Under the pieces are notes generated by a model. That model was not told where the DNA came from. It made no database searches and worked only from the letters and a program-made list of their open reading frames with translations. A stretch of DNA of 64,000 nt from Alteromonas macleodii ATCC 27126 (GTDB taxonomy: Bacteria > Pseudomonadota > Gammaproteobacteria > Enterobacterales > Alteromonadaceae). Position numbers and translations under genes: made by a program. Numbering within the stretch: the first letter of the stretch is position 1; each line of letters opens with the position of its first letter. Shown one piece after another: positions 25,684 through 35,253 of the stretch. Location: assembly GCF_000172635.2 (NCBI RefSeq), contig NC_018632.1, positions 3,596,001 to 3,660,000 of the forward strand, given 5' to 3'.

Positions 25684-28197
25684 TTAGCCATTCAAGCTTG
25701 AGACTAGCGCCGCCTTAAGCACCGCGGAGTTAACAGGTTTGTGCAGCAGCTGGATGTCGGTGCCTTCAAGTTCATTCGCTAACGCTTTTGAGTGATTAGC
25801 GGTGCAAATCATAATGGGCATTGAAGGCGCGATTTTTCTTACGCGTTTCGCAATGTCTAAACCGGTTTCTTCTTCATCTAGGTGGTAATCGACAATAAGC
25901 ATGTCGCACTCGTCAAAGCTGCCATTATTTACGGCACTGCATTGTTCAAAACCTGAGAAGGTGTCTACTTCCATGTCCCAGTTTGCGAACAACGTTTGCA
26001 TAGCAATGCGCATATTCGCATCGTTATCAATGTGCCATATATGCTTATCCAAAACGTAATCTGGTAACGATGGCTCCAAAGTATAAAGATAGTCTTGTTC
26101 CTGACTCGTATCACACACTTCGGTAATAGGAATGGACACCGTGAAACATGCGCCTACGCCCTCTTTCGAGCGCACTCGAATATCGTGCTCTAGCAACTTA
26201 CTCATTTTATCTACAATGTATAATCCCAGACCCAAACTGTAAGAGTAGTTAAAATCGTTTTCTAATCTGGAAAACTCTTTAAAAATAACTTTCTGATCGT
26301 CTTCGCTTATACCCACACCTTGATCATAGATGCTAATTTCTAGGTTCTCATTCACCTTTCGTGCTGCCAGTAACACCTTGCCGTTGGCACCGTATTTCAT
26401 TGCATTTATTAGTAAATTTCGCAATATTCGAGAAAGTAAGTTCACGTCTGTCACCACGAAAGCTTCTTTCAAGCGATAGCGAAAATCTACACTGTAGTCT
26501 TTACTGATATGCGTAAACTCTTCGGCTAGCTGCATAAGTAACGGCAATACATTTTCTTGCTGCTTATCGGGCTGTAACACCCCAGCGTCCAGTTTGGATG
26601 TTTCAATAAGCGTGCGAATAAGGCCATGTAAATCAGACAGTGAATTATCGAGGGCGGTAACAATGGGGCTGGATGAACTATCCACCTGATCTTTCAATGT
26701 TTCGTTGAACAAGATGGCAGCGCTAAGGGGCTGCATAAGATCGTGGCTAATAGCAGCCAAAAATTTGCTCTTTGAATCAATCGCTTCTTGAAGGGCGATG
26801 TTGGCGTGATTGAGTTCACGGGTACGCTTTTCTACATTCGATTCTAATTGGTCTTTAGCCGCTTTAAGCTGGAGTTGGCTTTCTACCTGCTGCGACACGT
26901 CTGTTGCCAAGACAAAGTGCCCGGTGATATCGCCAGATTCATTGAAATGAGGTAAATAAACTTTCTGTAAAAAGCCAACGTCGCCATGAGCATTTTTTTC
27001 TTTGCTTTGAAAGCTCACCACTTCGCCTTGGTTAACACGGCGCAAGTACTGAATAAGATTGGGGTAAACCTCTTTCAGATGGCTTCGATCCATAGGCATA
27101 TCATTAATGTCTTGCTCACTAACGCCATACCAATCGCGATAACCTTTATTGGTGTATTGAAACTTTTTATCGGTACCAATGTAAGCAATAAGCGCCGGTA
27201 CATTATCGGTTATCATGCGGATCCAGCTTTCGTTTTGCTTCAGCGTTTCCGCGTAGTGATGCTGCGATGTAACATTGGTGAACGTGCACAGCGTATTGCC
27301 GTCGGGCAGTGTAGTGATGTTGCGTTCGACCACCAATTGCTCGTGTATAATCTGGGTACTTGGCCCCACCGGGTTTAAGTTGAGCCCGCTCCAGTGACGG
27401 TTATTTTGAAGGGCATAAATATTCTTACTGTTTACCAGTACGTGCTGGGGCACATTTGATTGGGTCAAAAACGTATTATTCCAAAACGCGATGCCGCCCT
27501 CTTTATCAATGAGCAATATTCCAACATCAATATTATCGATCAGGCTTTGCAGTAACTTGTTTTTCTCTTTAATGACTTGCTCGTAGCGATTCGACTCAAG
27601 CAGCTTTACTTCAGTGATATCGTTAAACAGAATAACGTTCCCGCCTTCTTGAGTCGGTCGGTTTGTCAGCTGATACCAGCGTTTGTTCGACAACTGGTAA
27701 ATCATCCTACCTTCCACGTCGGCAGGCAGTGCACGGCGAATAACCCCAGAATGTTTGGCAGCTTGGGTAATATCGTAATAGTTGTCACCAATTTTAGGGG
27801 TAATGGAAAGATCGTCCCATACGGTTTCGAAATGCCGGTTAAAGAAAATGATCCCGCCGAGTCTATCAAGCAACACCATCGCCTGATTGGTACTTTCAAT
27901 GGCATCGTGCAAACGCTGCTTAACCTGATGGGTTTCTTCGTGCGCGCGCACCAGCTCTGCATTTGACTGCTCGAGCTTTTGCAGTACAGATTGAAGCTCT
28001 TCTGTTTTCTGGCTCACTTTTTCAGAAAGTTGAACCGAGTGCTCGAATGCGCGGTAGCTATGATGATTAAAGCCCCCTTCCTCCATACGATACATCAGCG
28101 CTGCGTTTATTTTCTCAAGCTTTTCGTTTTCACGCCGTTGCTCGTAAAGCGCCTGTTGGAGCGCTTCCACGTCGGCAAATTGATTATTGGGCTGCAA
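25684..28197 (-). CDS. Hybrid sensor histidine kinase with PAS domains (ErcS'-like)
   Basis: 837 residues, with no membrane segments. Domains: an N-terminal coiled coil (10-95), three PAS-like domains (about 96-200, 212-315, 322-440), HisKA with phosphoacceptor His485 in AAISHDLMQPLS, HATPase with INAMKYGANG, DQGVGIS and LGLGLYIVDKM, and a C-terminal REC domain (phosphoacceptor Asp in LIVDYHLDEEETG, Lys in LLHKPV). It should phosphorylate a separate regulator after internal signal transfer; the convergent ErbR-like gene is the likely target. It is the fourth gene of the exaC operon and overlaps the FIST gene by 14 bases. The order FIST-hybrid kinase near an AgmR-type regulator resembles the ErcS' region of Pseudomonas. 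Confidence 0.9.
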   Translation of the reverse strand: MQPNNQFADVEALQQALYEQRRENEKLEKINAALMYRMEEGGFNHHSYRAFEHSVQLSEKVSQKTEELQSVLQKLEQSNAELVRAHEETHQVKQRLHDAIESTNQAMVLLDRLGGIIFFNRHFETVWDDLSITPKIGDNYYDITQAAKHSGVIRRALPADVEGRMIYQLSNKRWYQLTNRPTQEGGNVILFNDITEVKLLESNRYEQVIKEKNKLLQSLIDNIDVGILLIDKEGGIAFWNNTFLTQSNVPQHVLVNSKNIYALQNNRHWSGLNLNPVGPSTQIIHEQLVVERNITTLPDGNTLCTFTNVTSQHHYAETLKQNESWIRMITDNVPALIAYIGTDKKFQYTNKGYRDWYGVSEQDINDMPMDRSHLKEVYPNLIQYLRRVNQGEVVSFQSKEKNAHGDVGFLQKVYLPHFNESGDITGHFVLATDVSQQVESQLQLKAAKDQLESNVEKRTRELNHANIALQEAIDSKSKFLAAISHDLMQPLSAAILFNETLKDQVDSSSSPIVTALDNSLSDLHGLIRTLIETSKLDAGVLQPDKQQENVLPLLMQLAEEFTHISKDYSVDFRYRLKEAFVVTDVNLLSRILRNLLINAMKYGANGKVLLAARKVNENLEISIYDQGVGISEDDQKVIFKEFSRLENDFNYSYSLGLGLYIVDKMSKLLEHDIRVRSKEGVGACFTVSIPITEVCDTSQEQDYLYTLEPSLPDYVLDKHIWHIDNDANMRIAMQTLFANWDMEVDTFSGFEQCSAVNNGSFDECDMLIVDYHLDEEETGLDIAKRVRKIAPSMPIMICTANHSKALANELEGTDIQLLHKPVNSAVLKAALVSSLNG

Positions 28198-29374
28198 AAT
28201 ACACCCCCGTAAACGTTTGGTTTAAGTGAACCGAGTGAATATGCTCGCCATAGGCATTGAAGCCCGCAACATTGTATCTTTGCTGTAGCCGTCTTATTTC
28301 GTGGTCGTTTTTGCCCTGTTGAATCTCGAGCCTTCGCAAAAAGCAATCGCAAGCATAGACAAATTCGGGCTCGCCAAGCTGAGCGCGCAGTTTGTCTAGT
28401 TTACTTTCTAATGCTTCAATGCAGTCACCCAGCTGAACAAATGTAAGAATAATGCCAATATCTACCGCGCAGTAAAAGGTAATGGCGTTAGTGGCCAAAT
28501 CTACTTTTTGAATAGAGCGGATGAAATATTTGCCACCTACCATCACTGCAAGGGGAAACATGGAAAACACATCCGGCGTTAAGTCTTCAGCTTTCATTCC
28601 CAACAAGCTCGCGTAATACTGCGCAGCAGGTTCACCGTTTATTTCATACACGGTTCGCGACTCAGGGTCGGCGTGGGTGACCACCAGCTTCGATACGGGA
28701 GAGTTAATGTGATCAATGGAGAACACGGTAAAGGGCTTTCCCGTGCCAACAAGCAGCAGTACTGCTGCGTCTCGATGAAATTCACCGTTGTAAAACACAT
28801 AGGTGGCTTCAAGCTTTAAATCGTCGCCAGCGCTACCGCCTAAGTGTGGAATATTGCCAAATGCAGTCGCAAAGGTTTCTAGAAAATGTTCCTCATGGCG
28901 GGTAAGTCCATCGAGCACGGAAATAACGAAGTGCTGCTCTGTATCGTAACGACGCTCCCTCCCCTGTAAGGCTCGGCGCAAACCACTGGCAATATCGTGG
29001 GCTTCATCAAAGTTTACTTCGCCTAAATTAGGCACCAATGCTGTGGCAATAGAAAATTCGTTTTTCAAAAACGCGACGGCCAAAAGTTTTTCTGTTCCGT
29101 ACCCATTTTTATTAAATTCTCCAGCACTGGTGCAGCCAACAATGTTCACGTGCGGAAAACGTGCGGAGATTTCCTTTGCTACGGTGTCTAACTCAAACAG
29201 CGTGCTGGTATGAAAAAGTAATAGCTCTATTTCATCGCACTTAACGTTGGCTAAAATCTCATTGGCCACATCACGGCAGGCTTCTTTAGCGCCGTATAAA
29301 CTAGAATGGTTGTCATCGTTAACCTTGCTATTAGCAGGTTGACTAAGTGCGGACAGGATTGAGGTTTTTGACAC
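28184..29374 (-). CDS. FIST-domain ligand-sensor protein
   Basis: 396 residues. FIST N-terminal domain (about 35-245, with IELLLFHTSTLFELD, PHVNIVGCTSAGEFNKNGYG and PHLGGSAGDDLK) and FIST C-terminal domain (about 250-380). FIST modules bind small ligands, possibly amino acids or nitric oxide, and are nearly always tied to two-component signalling. This one overlaps the preceding NosR-like gene by 32 bases and the following hybrid kinase by 14, so the two are probably made together, with the FIST protein feeding a signal into the kinase's coiled coil or PAS region. It is cytoplasmic, with no signal peptide. Confidence 0.88.
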   Translation of the reverse strand: MSKTSILSALSQPANSKVNDDNHSSLYGAKEACRDVANEILANVKCDEIELLLFHTSTLFELDTVAKEISARFPHVNIVGCTSAGEFNKNGYGTEKLLAVAFLKNEFSIATALVPNLGEVNFDEAHDIASGLRRALQGRERRYDTEQHFVISVLDGLTRHEEHFLETFATAFGNIPHLGGSAGDDLKLEATYVFYNGEFHRDAAVLLLVGTGKPFTVFSIDHINSPVSKLVVTHADPESRTVYEINGEPAAQYYASLLGMKAEDLTPDVFSMFPLAVMVGGKYFIRSIQKVDLATNAITFYCAVDIGIILTFVQLGDCIEALESKLDKLRAQLGEPEFVYACDCFLRRLEIQQGKNDHEIRRLQQRYNVAGFNAYGEHIHSVHLNQTFTGVYFAAQ

Positions 29375-31439
29375 GCGTTGGCACCTTTTTCTTTTTATAT
29401 TTATCGATTTTGCACAAGTCAGGGTTATCTAACGTAACCACACACTCAAGGCACTGAATACATTCAGCATAGTCAATGCTGCCGTCTTGTTCTATAGCAT
29501 CAATACCACATTTCTTTTGTTTGCACAGCTGACACGGATTACCGCAAGCATCTTTACGTGTGAGCAATTTAACGAAAGGGAAACGCCCCAGAATGGCGAG
29601 CCCTGCTCCCAATGGACATAAATAGCGGCAGTACACTTTATGAATTTTTAAGCTAAGTAGCAGCAATAAAACCGAATACAGTACAAAGGGCCAATATCGA
29701 ACAAAGTGTAGGGTTATGGACGTTTTGAACGGCTCTATTTCAGCGAGCTTCTCCGCAAGGTTTAGCGAATAGAATGAGCACGCAACAAGCCCTATAAGCA
29801 ACCCATATTTGATTTTTTGCGCCCGTTTGTGGTGCTGATTTTTAATTCTAATTTGTTTTATCCTGAGCTTTTCAGCCAGTATTCCCATCATTTCCTGGAG
29901 TGCTCCGAAGGGGCAAAGCCAGCCACAAAATAGTCCCCGACCAACAATAAACAGCGAGACAAATACAAAGCTCCACAAAATAAAAATGACCGGGTCGAGA
30001 AGATATACCTCTAAGGAAAATCCATCGTCAATATCCAGTAGCAGCGTGTATATGTTGACAACAGACAGTTGCCCTTGAGCGTAAAAGCCAATAAAAAACA
30101 GCACGAACACAAGGGAAAATGCCCGCACTGTGTGCACAAACTTAGTGTAAGGCGTTAGCCTTTGCTGGAATGCAAAAAACAACGACAGCGCTACAAGATA
30201 AACAACGGTGATGCTTATCGTTAGGGTTCTGTCCCTCCAAATTTTCTGCCACAACGGAATGGGCTTCGCTAACTGAGCCTCTGGATTTTCCATAAATAGT
30301 TCACTAGGCAGTGTCACTTTCAAAGGGAACAGATGCTCATCTTGCTCGAAGAAACTCGGCTTAAACGGCACACTAATCGCTATTTCCATTTCTTGGTCAA
30401 GTGACAGCCCACCTTTCGATTTTACTCGAAGTACTTTGATCTCGTTGTAGTCGGGCAATGCTTGTGAAAATGCGGGGTCATAGAAGCTATAAAAATCGAT
30501 ATCGCGGATAGCTGTGGGAAAGCCGCCTTGAGATACCCGTAAATGCTCAGGTGTGGTTTGGGGAATAAACTCATCGCTGATAAAACTGAACCCTTTCGTA
30601 TTCAGTACCATCAGTGCCATTTCACCCGGATTTAGATTTTCCTGTAACCGAGCAAATTCCTCTTCATCCAGCAGGTTTTTCCCCACAATAGGAAGACTTA
30701 AAAACGCATAGTAGTGTTCGGCAATGATGTCACCATCAAGAGCAAGCTCGCTTTGAATATCGTCAACCGCCCGAACCACTTCTCTCGAAAGCCCTTCGGT
30801 ATTTTGCTGAGTAATCTGGTGCTTTTGAATGTAGCCCTTGTCCACCAATTCGCTAAAATTGAGAGGTTCGTAAAAGTCTGGATTGATAATATTGTTGCTA
30901 GGCGCAACAAAGCCATCGAGCTTAGCTCTGGCAACGGCTAATGCAGATGTCACGATGGTATCGTTGATAACCAGCACCGATACGGTGGCTTTCGTAACTC
31001 CATCAAAGTAGGTAGCGTCTTTGCCTACATTGCTTTTCCCACCAATGATAAAACGTTCTTTGACACTGTGCCCTTGATATTGAGCAACGAAATCAAACAT
31101 AGACTTCTCGCCAAGCCCGTGCAAAAAAATCGGCTCGCTATGCTGCTTGACGAAAAGATCGACCACATTGCCTTGTGTGTCTAGCCCAATCACTACATTA
31201 ACCGGTTTGCCTGAAAAGCCTATGAAGTCGACAAAGTCATTCGACTCAAAAACATATCCGAGTAGTTGCTGAAGCTGATAGACCGGGGTTACCTTGATAT
31301 CTGTGTGCATCTCCCCCACGCGTGTAGCGTTGGGAAATATTTTGTAAATGTCTTGTGGAATGTCTGTCGCGTCAGACTGCGCCAACACATTGGTGCTGAG
31401 AAACAGCAAGAAAATGATTGAGGAAAATGCGATGCGCAT
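29343..31439 (-). CDS. NosR/NirI-like membrane flavo-iron-sulfur protein
   Basis: 698 residues. A signal peptide (1-20) leads to a periplasmic FMN-binding domain (about 60-180, with TKATVSVLVINDTIVTSALAVARAK read as an FMN-attachment-type region), then a periplasmic beta domain, and five or six membrane segments from about 395. Two CxxxCP motifs lie at membrane boundaries (CGWLCPFG, CRYLCPLG), and a C-terminal ferredoxin-like cysteine set follows (CGNPCQLC, KKCGID, CIQCLEC). NosR-type proteins move electrons between the quinol pool and periplasmic partners. No denitrification gene is near, so in this operon (exaC-NosR-like-FIST-kinase) it is more likely to be linked to PQQ dehydrogenase redox state. 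Confidence 0.85.
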   Translation of the reverse strand: MRIAFSSIIFLLFLSTNVLAQSDATDIPQDIYKIFPNATRVGEMHTDIKVTPVYQLQQLLGYVFESNDFVDFIGFSGKPVNVVIGLDTQGNVVDLFVKQHSEPIFLHGLGEKSMFDFVAQYQGHSVKERFIIGGKSNVGKDATYFDGVTKATVSVLVINDTIVTSALAVARAKLDGFVAPSNNIINPDFYEPLNFSELVDKGYIQKHQITQQNTEGLSREVVRAVDDIQSELALDGDIIAEHYYAFLSLPIVGKNLLDEEEFARLQENLNPGEMALMVLNTKGFSFISDEFIPQTTPEHLRVSQGGFPTAIRDIDFYSFYDPAFSQALPDYNEIKVLRVKSKGGLSLDQEMEIAISVPFKPSFFEQDEHLFPLKVTLPSELFMENPEAQLAKPIPLWQKIWRDRTLTISITVVYLVALSLFFAFQQRLTPYTKFVHTVRAFSLVFVLFFIGFYAQGQLSVVNIYTLLLDIDDGFSLEVYLLDPVIFILWSFVFVSLFIVGRGLFCGWLCPFGALQEMMGILAEKLRIKQIRIKNQHHKRAQKIKYGLLIGLVACSFYSLNLAEKLAEIEPFKTSITLHFVRYWPFVLYSVLLLLLSLKIHKVYCRYLCPLGAGLAILGRFPFVKLLTRKDACGNPCQLCKQKKCGIDAIEQDGSIDYAECIQCLECVVTLDNPDLCKIDKYKKKKVPTRVKNLNPVRT

Positions 31440-31479
31440 AAAAGTAGCGGGCGGCGGTAGGCGCCGCCCTCAGGTTTAC

Positions 31480-32997
31480 TTAGAAGAAACCAAGTGGGTT
31501 GATGTCGTAGCTTACCAATAGATTTTTTGTCTGCTGGTAGTGATCTAGCATCATCTTGTGGGTTTCGCGGCCAATGCCCGATTTCTTGTAGCCGCCAAAC
31601 GCAGCGTGCGCTGGATACAAGTGATAACAGTTCGTCCATACGCGACCTGCTTCAATCGCTCGACCTACACGGAATGCTACATTCGCATCGCGGCTCCATA
31701 CACCAGCGCCAAGTCCGAAGCTTGTATTATTGGCAATCTCAATCGCCTCTTCTTCGGTTTTGAAGGTTTGAACAGCGATTACCGGACCAAAAATCTCTTC
31801 CTGGAACACACGCATGTGGTTTTCACCCTTCAAGATAGTCGGCTGAATGTAGTAGCCTCCATCAAAGCCAGGTAGCTGCTCTTTCTCACCACCAGTGACA
31901 ACCTGAGCCCCTTCTGACTTACCGATATCGATGTATTTAAGGATCTTTTCGAACTGCTCATTAGATGCCTGTGCACCTACCATGGTATCTGTGTCTAGTG
32001 GGTTGCCACGTTTGATCTTCTGAATTTTTTCCAACACTTTTTCCATGAATGCATCATAGATGTCTTCGTGAATAATCGCTCGAGAAGGACACGTACATAC
32101 TTCACCTTGGTTGAAGTATCCAAGCACTAAACCTTCCGCACACTTATCAATAAATTCAGGCTCGTGATTCATGATGTCTGGGAAGAATAAGTTTGGCGAC
32201 TTGCCGCCAAGCTCAACGGTAGATGGAATAAGGTTTTCAGCAGCACAGCGAAGGATATGTCCGCCAACAGGTGTAGAGCCAGTAAACGCAATTTTTGCGA
32301 TTCTTGTGCTTGTTGCAAGAGCCTGTCCGGCTTCTGCCCCGAACCCGTTAACGATGTTTAGTACACCCGGTGGTAGTAGGTCTTGGATTAGTTCGGCGAA
32401 CAATAAGATAGATACTGGCGTTTGTTCTGCTGGCTTTAGCACCACTACGTTACCGGTAACAAGTGCTGGCGCAAGTTTCCATGCAGCCATAAGTAGCGGG
32501 AAGTTCCATGGAATGATTTGCCCAACAACACCATAAGGTTCGTGGAAGTGATACGCCACCGTGTTTTTATCAATTTCACCGATGGTGCCTTCTTGGCTTC
32601 GAATACAGCCTGCGTAATAACGGAAGTGATCTGCGCACAGCGGGATGTCTGCATTAAGCGTTTCGCGAACGGCTTTACCATTATCCCATGTTTCCGCAAC
32701 GGCAAGTAGCTCTAGGTTTTCTTCAATGCGATCGGCTATTTTCAGAAGAATGTTAGAACGCTCAGCTACTGACGTATCTGCCCAGCCCTTTTTCGCAGCG
32801 TGAGCGGCATCTAACGCAAGCTCAATGTCTTCAGATGTTGAGCGTGGGATTTGTGCGATGTCGCTGCCGTCTACTGGAGATGTTGCGGTGAAGTACTCAC
32901 CTTTAACCGGTGCTACCCATTCGCCATTGATAAAATTACCGTAGCTTTCTTTGAAGCTTACGACCGAACCTTCACTACCTGGCTTTGCATAAATCAT
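31480..32997 (-). CDS. exaC: NAD-dependent (acet)aldehyde dehydrogenase ExaC
   Basis: 505 residues. The N-terminus ([20 protein letters not shown]) and [15 protein letters not shown] match ExaC, the aldehyde dehydrogenase of PQQ ethanol oxidation. The catalytic Glu lies in VELGGKSPN, the catalytic Cys region reads [11 protein letters not shown], and the NAD site is FTGSTPVGG. It oxidises the aldehydes produced by the periplasmic dehydrogenase to acids in the cytoplasm. It is the first gene of a four-gene operon (exaC, NosR-like, FIST, hybrid kinase) with a 40-bp gap to the next gene. The upstream palindrome at 33113-33128 ties it to the same regulon as the dehydrogenase. Confidence 0.93.
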   Translation of the reverse strand: MIYAKPGSEGSVVSFKESYGNFINGEWVAPVKGEYFTATSPVDGSDIAQIPRSTSEDIELALDAAHAAKKGWADTSVAERSNILLKIADRIEENLELLAVAETWDNGKAVRETLNADIPLCADHFRYYAGCIRSQEGTIGEIDKNTVAYHFHEPYGVVGQIIPWNFPLLMAAWKLAPALVTGNVVVLKPAEQTPVSILLFAELIQDLLPPGVLNIVNGFGAEAGQALATSTRIAKIAFTGSTPVGGHILRCAAENLIPSTVELGGKSPNLFFPDIMNHEPEFIDKCAEGLVLGYFNQGEVCTCPSRAIIHEDIYDAFMEKVLEKIQKIKRGNPLDTDTMVGAQASNEQFEKILKYIDIGKSEGAQVVTGGEKEQLPGFDGGYYIQPTILKGENHMRVFQEEIFGPVIAVQTFKTEEEAIEIANNTSFGLGAGVWSRDANVAFRVGRAIEAGRVWTNCYHLYPAHAAFGGYKKSGIGRETHKMMLDHYQQTKNLLVSYDINPLGFF

Positions 32998-33112
32998 AAG
33001 AAGTACCTTTTGATAACTTTGCGCGTACCACGCGCACTAACTTGGTTTGTTGTGTAGTTTGATAATGGTACTTTTACGTTGTACCTACCATGATGCGATA
33101 GACCGATTTGAC

Positions 33113-33128
33113 TCCTACTTTAGGAGGG
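33113..33128 (-). promoter_or_regulatory. Regulon palindrome upstream of the exaC operon
   Basis: TCCTACTTTAGGAGGG on the plus strand matches the consensus at 14 of 16 bases. Its centre is about 123 bp before the exaC ATG, and it lies 11 bp after the end of the regulator gene at 33140-33817. Confidence 0.7.
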
Positions 33129-33139
33129 GAAACCTATGG

Positions 33140-33817
33140 CTACTTCTCACTCTTCTCGACAAAAGACACCGATTGAGACGCTGAAAGCTCTGCATCACCG
33201 ATATAACCGTGTTTAGCCGCAATGGCTGAAAACTGGGAGGGCACCGCGTCGAGCTTTCGCTTAATGACTGTGAGCGCGTTAGAGACAGTCTTAGCCGATA
33301 GTCCCAACTCATCAGCAATATCGAAGCGGGATTTATTCATTGCTATCGCAATAAATATTTCGAACTCACGTTTTGTTAATTTGGCAGCAATGTCCACATT
33401 GGTATCGAGAAGTTGATTGGCTAAATTTACCGCCAGGCCTCGCTCAATATACTTTTGCCCTTTTGCGACGACCTTAATTGCCGAGATCAATATTTCAGGC
33501 GAACTACTTTTACTGATGTACCCCATAGCACCGGTCTGCATGGCGCGGTGCAATATGACGCTGTCTTCGAACATACTGAAAAAGATAATTTTTAAATCTG
33601 GATGTCGCTTCAAAAAAATCTTGGCTAAAACAAGGCCACTTTCATTTGAAAGGTTTATGTCGAGGATTAAGATCTCAATGTCACTACTGGCTAATAAACG
33701 ATGGGTTTGTGCACCGTTTTCAGCATCAAAAATACGGCAGTCGGGCATCATCGCATTGAGTAAAGCTTTGTATCCTTCACGCACCACAGCGTGGTCGTCG
33801 ACAATTAGAATATTCAT
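33140..33817 (-). CDS. LuxR/NarL-type response regulator (EraR/ExaE-like)
   Basis: 225 residues: REC domain (Asp53 in ILILDINLS, Lys in GYISKSSSPE) and LuxR-type helix-turn-helix (about 145-205, LTKREFEIFIAIAMNKSR and AKTVSNALTVIKRKL). The DNA-recognition helix wording differs from the ErbR-like protein. The ATG overlaps the stop of the sensor-kinase gene by four bases, so the two form one pair. By position beside exaC it is the second candidate for binding the palindromes; it resembles EraR or ExaE of Pseudomonas, which act with ErbR in ethanol-oxidation control. Confidence 0.88.
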   Translation of the reverse strand: MNILIVDDHAVVREGYKALLNAMMPDCRIFDAENGAQTHRLLASSDIEILILDINLSNESGLVLAKIFLKRHPDLKIIFFSMFEDSVILHRAMQTGAMGYISKSSSPEILISAIKVVAKGQKYIERGLAVNLANQLLDTNVDIAAKLTKREFEIFIAIAMNKSRFDIADELGLSAKTVSNALTVIKRKLDAVPSQFSAIAAKHGYIGDAELSASQSVSFVEKSEK

Positions 33818-35073
33818 GCGACGTTAGCGCCCATAAGAGGAGGCATTTTTTTAAGGGTAAGGGACAGCGATACAGCAACGCCGCCATCATCGGGTGACGT
33901 TACACTGCAATTTGCTCCTATACAACGCGCTCGGCTGCGCATTGAAGACATGCCAATATTTTCTACAATGTGGTTCCCTAATCCCCGACCGTTGTCTTTG
34001 ACCATCACAGAAACACGGTGAGTATCGCCATAAATTTGAATGCTAACCTTGGTGGCCTTCGCATGCTTAATCACGTTGTTAATGGCTTCTTGAGCAAATC
34101 GGTAAAGATGAATATCTCGCTCATTATCTTCTTGATAGCGCTTTAGATTAATTGACACGTCCCACTGCGTATCGGGCTGTGCTACTTCTTGTTCGTACAC
34201 CAGTCGCTCAAGCGACGACTGAAGAGAGACTCTATCTAAAACAAGCGGGTGTAGGTGAGCAGTGAGTTTTCTAATTGCATCGCTTATTTGATGTGACATC
34301 ACTTGAACTTTCTGTGCCGACAGTTCAACAACAGATCGCTCTTTTGCGTTAACCAAAATATAAGCGTGGGCTTTTATCGTGGTCAGCAACTGCCCAACAT
34401 TATCGTGGAGCTCTCTGGCAAGGTAATTACGCTCTTGCTCTTGAAGAAGCGCTAATTGCTTATCTATTTTTATGAGCTGCTTTTCTTTTGATTTAAGTGC
34501 ATTTTGCAGATGCTTAAATTGGTCTAATACCCTGTTCATTTCGGTGATATCTGAATGTGGCAGGGGCTGTGATTCCTTGCCTTCTCGTAGCTCAGATAAC
34601 GCGTCAGCGAGCTGATTTAGCGGCACTAACCTTTGCTTAACCGCCACTTTTAACGTAAACAGCAACAGGACAAAGGTTGCGAAAAACAGTCCCGCCACCA
34701 AGGCAAAAAAAGTGAGATTCTGGGTGAGTTCAGTAGCATCAAAAGGCGTAACAATAAGATACTGATTTTCCTGAATTGGGATGATAACAGGTGTGAGTGC
34801 AGTACGTTCGGTTGTCGGCATCACTGAGGTCTGCTCTGCCTGAAGGCGCCCCGTGAAATAATGGGCGGATAAGTGAGGGCTAGGCTCTACAATCGCTTCG
34901 ATATCAGCAACAGGGATATTGAGGTTCACCATTTCTCGCACTTGATTAAGCGCGCCCGTCATCTCTTCCTCAATGTTATCTTGTATGTGGAAGTAGACCA
35001 GACAGGTAAAAACCAAAAAGCAGCCAATGAATACGGCCACTATAGCTGTAGATATTTTCGTAAAACCTGACAT
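33814..35073 (-). CDS. Membrane sensor histidine kinase (NarX/EraS-like, HisKA_3)
   Basis: 419 residues. Two membrane segments (about 7-28 and 119-141) flank a short periplasmic domain of about 90 residues; a HAMP-like linker and coiled coil (150-210), a HisKA_3 domain with His223 in LARELHDNVGQLL, and an HATPase domain (VKDNGRGLGNHIVENIGMSSM read as VKDNGRGLG) follow. It autophosphorylates and passes phosphate to the overlapping regulator gene product. A strong ribosome-binding site (AGGGGCGG) precedes the ATG. The 30-bp inverted repeat at 35150-35179 is centred 91 bp before the start, suggesting control by the same or a related regulator. Confidence 0.9.
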   Translation of the reverse strand: MSGFTKISTAIVAVFIGCFLVFTCLVYFHIQDNIEEEMTGALNQVREMVNLNIPVADIEAIVEPSPHLSAHYFTGRLQAEQTSVMPTTERTALTPVIIPIQENQYLIVTPFDATELTQNLTFFALVAGLFFATFVLLLFTLKVAVKQRLVPLNQLADALSELREGKESQPLPHSDITEMNRVLDQFKHLQNALKSKEKQLIKIDKQLALLQEQERNYLARELHDNVGQLLTTIKAHAYILVNAKERSVVELSAQKVQVMSHQISDAIRKLTAHLHPLVLDRVSLQSSLERLVYEQEVAQPDTQWDVSINLKRYQEDNERDIHLYRFAQEAINNVIKHAKATKVSIQIYGDTHRVSVMVKDNGRGLGNHIVENIGMSSMRSRARCIGANCSVTSPDDGGVAVSLSLTLKKMPPLMGANVA

Positions 35074-35149
35074 AACCGCCCCTGCAAGCCTTTTATTACA
35101 GGGTTATGCTATACAGGCTGCGTTAAAAAGCACATCCTGCAATAGGGGC

Positions 35150-35179
35150 GAATTCATCCTACCAAGGTAGGATGAATTC
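35150..35179 (-). promoter_or_regulatory. 30-bp perfect inverted repeat upstream of sensor-kinase operon
   Basis: GAATTCATCCTACC, a central AA, and the exact reverse complement make 14-bp arms. The inner 16 bases (TCCTACCAAGGTAGGA, 35157-35172) match the reverse strand of the cytochrome c site at 14 of 16 bases but the consensus at only 10. It may be an autoregulatory operator of the palindrome family. Confidence 0.65.
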
Positions 35180-35253
35180 TGTTTTGAGTGATGTTTTATT
35201 TGGTAAGAACTTAGACAGTTTACACTTATCGGTAAGCCTGTTTCTCTGTGCTA

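Noticed and set aside
29343..31439. Denitrification regulator NosR as a functional call
   Set aside because: The domain layout fits the NosR/NirI family, but no nos, nor or nir gene is present and the operon is aldehyde oxidation and signalling.
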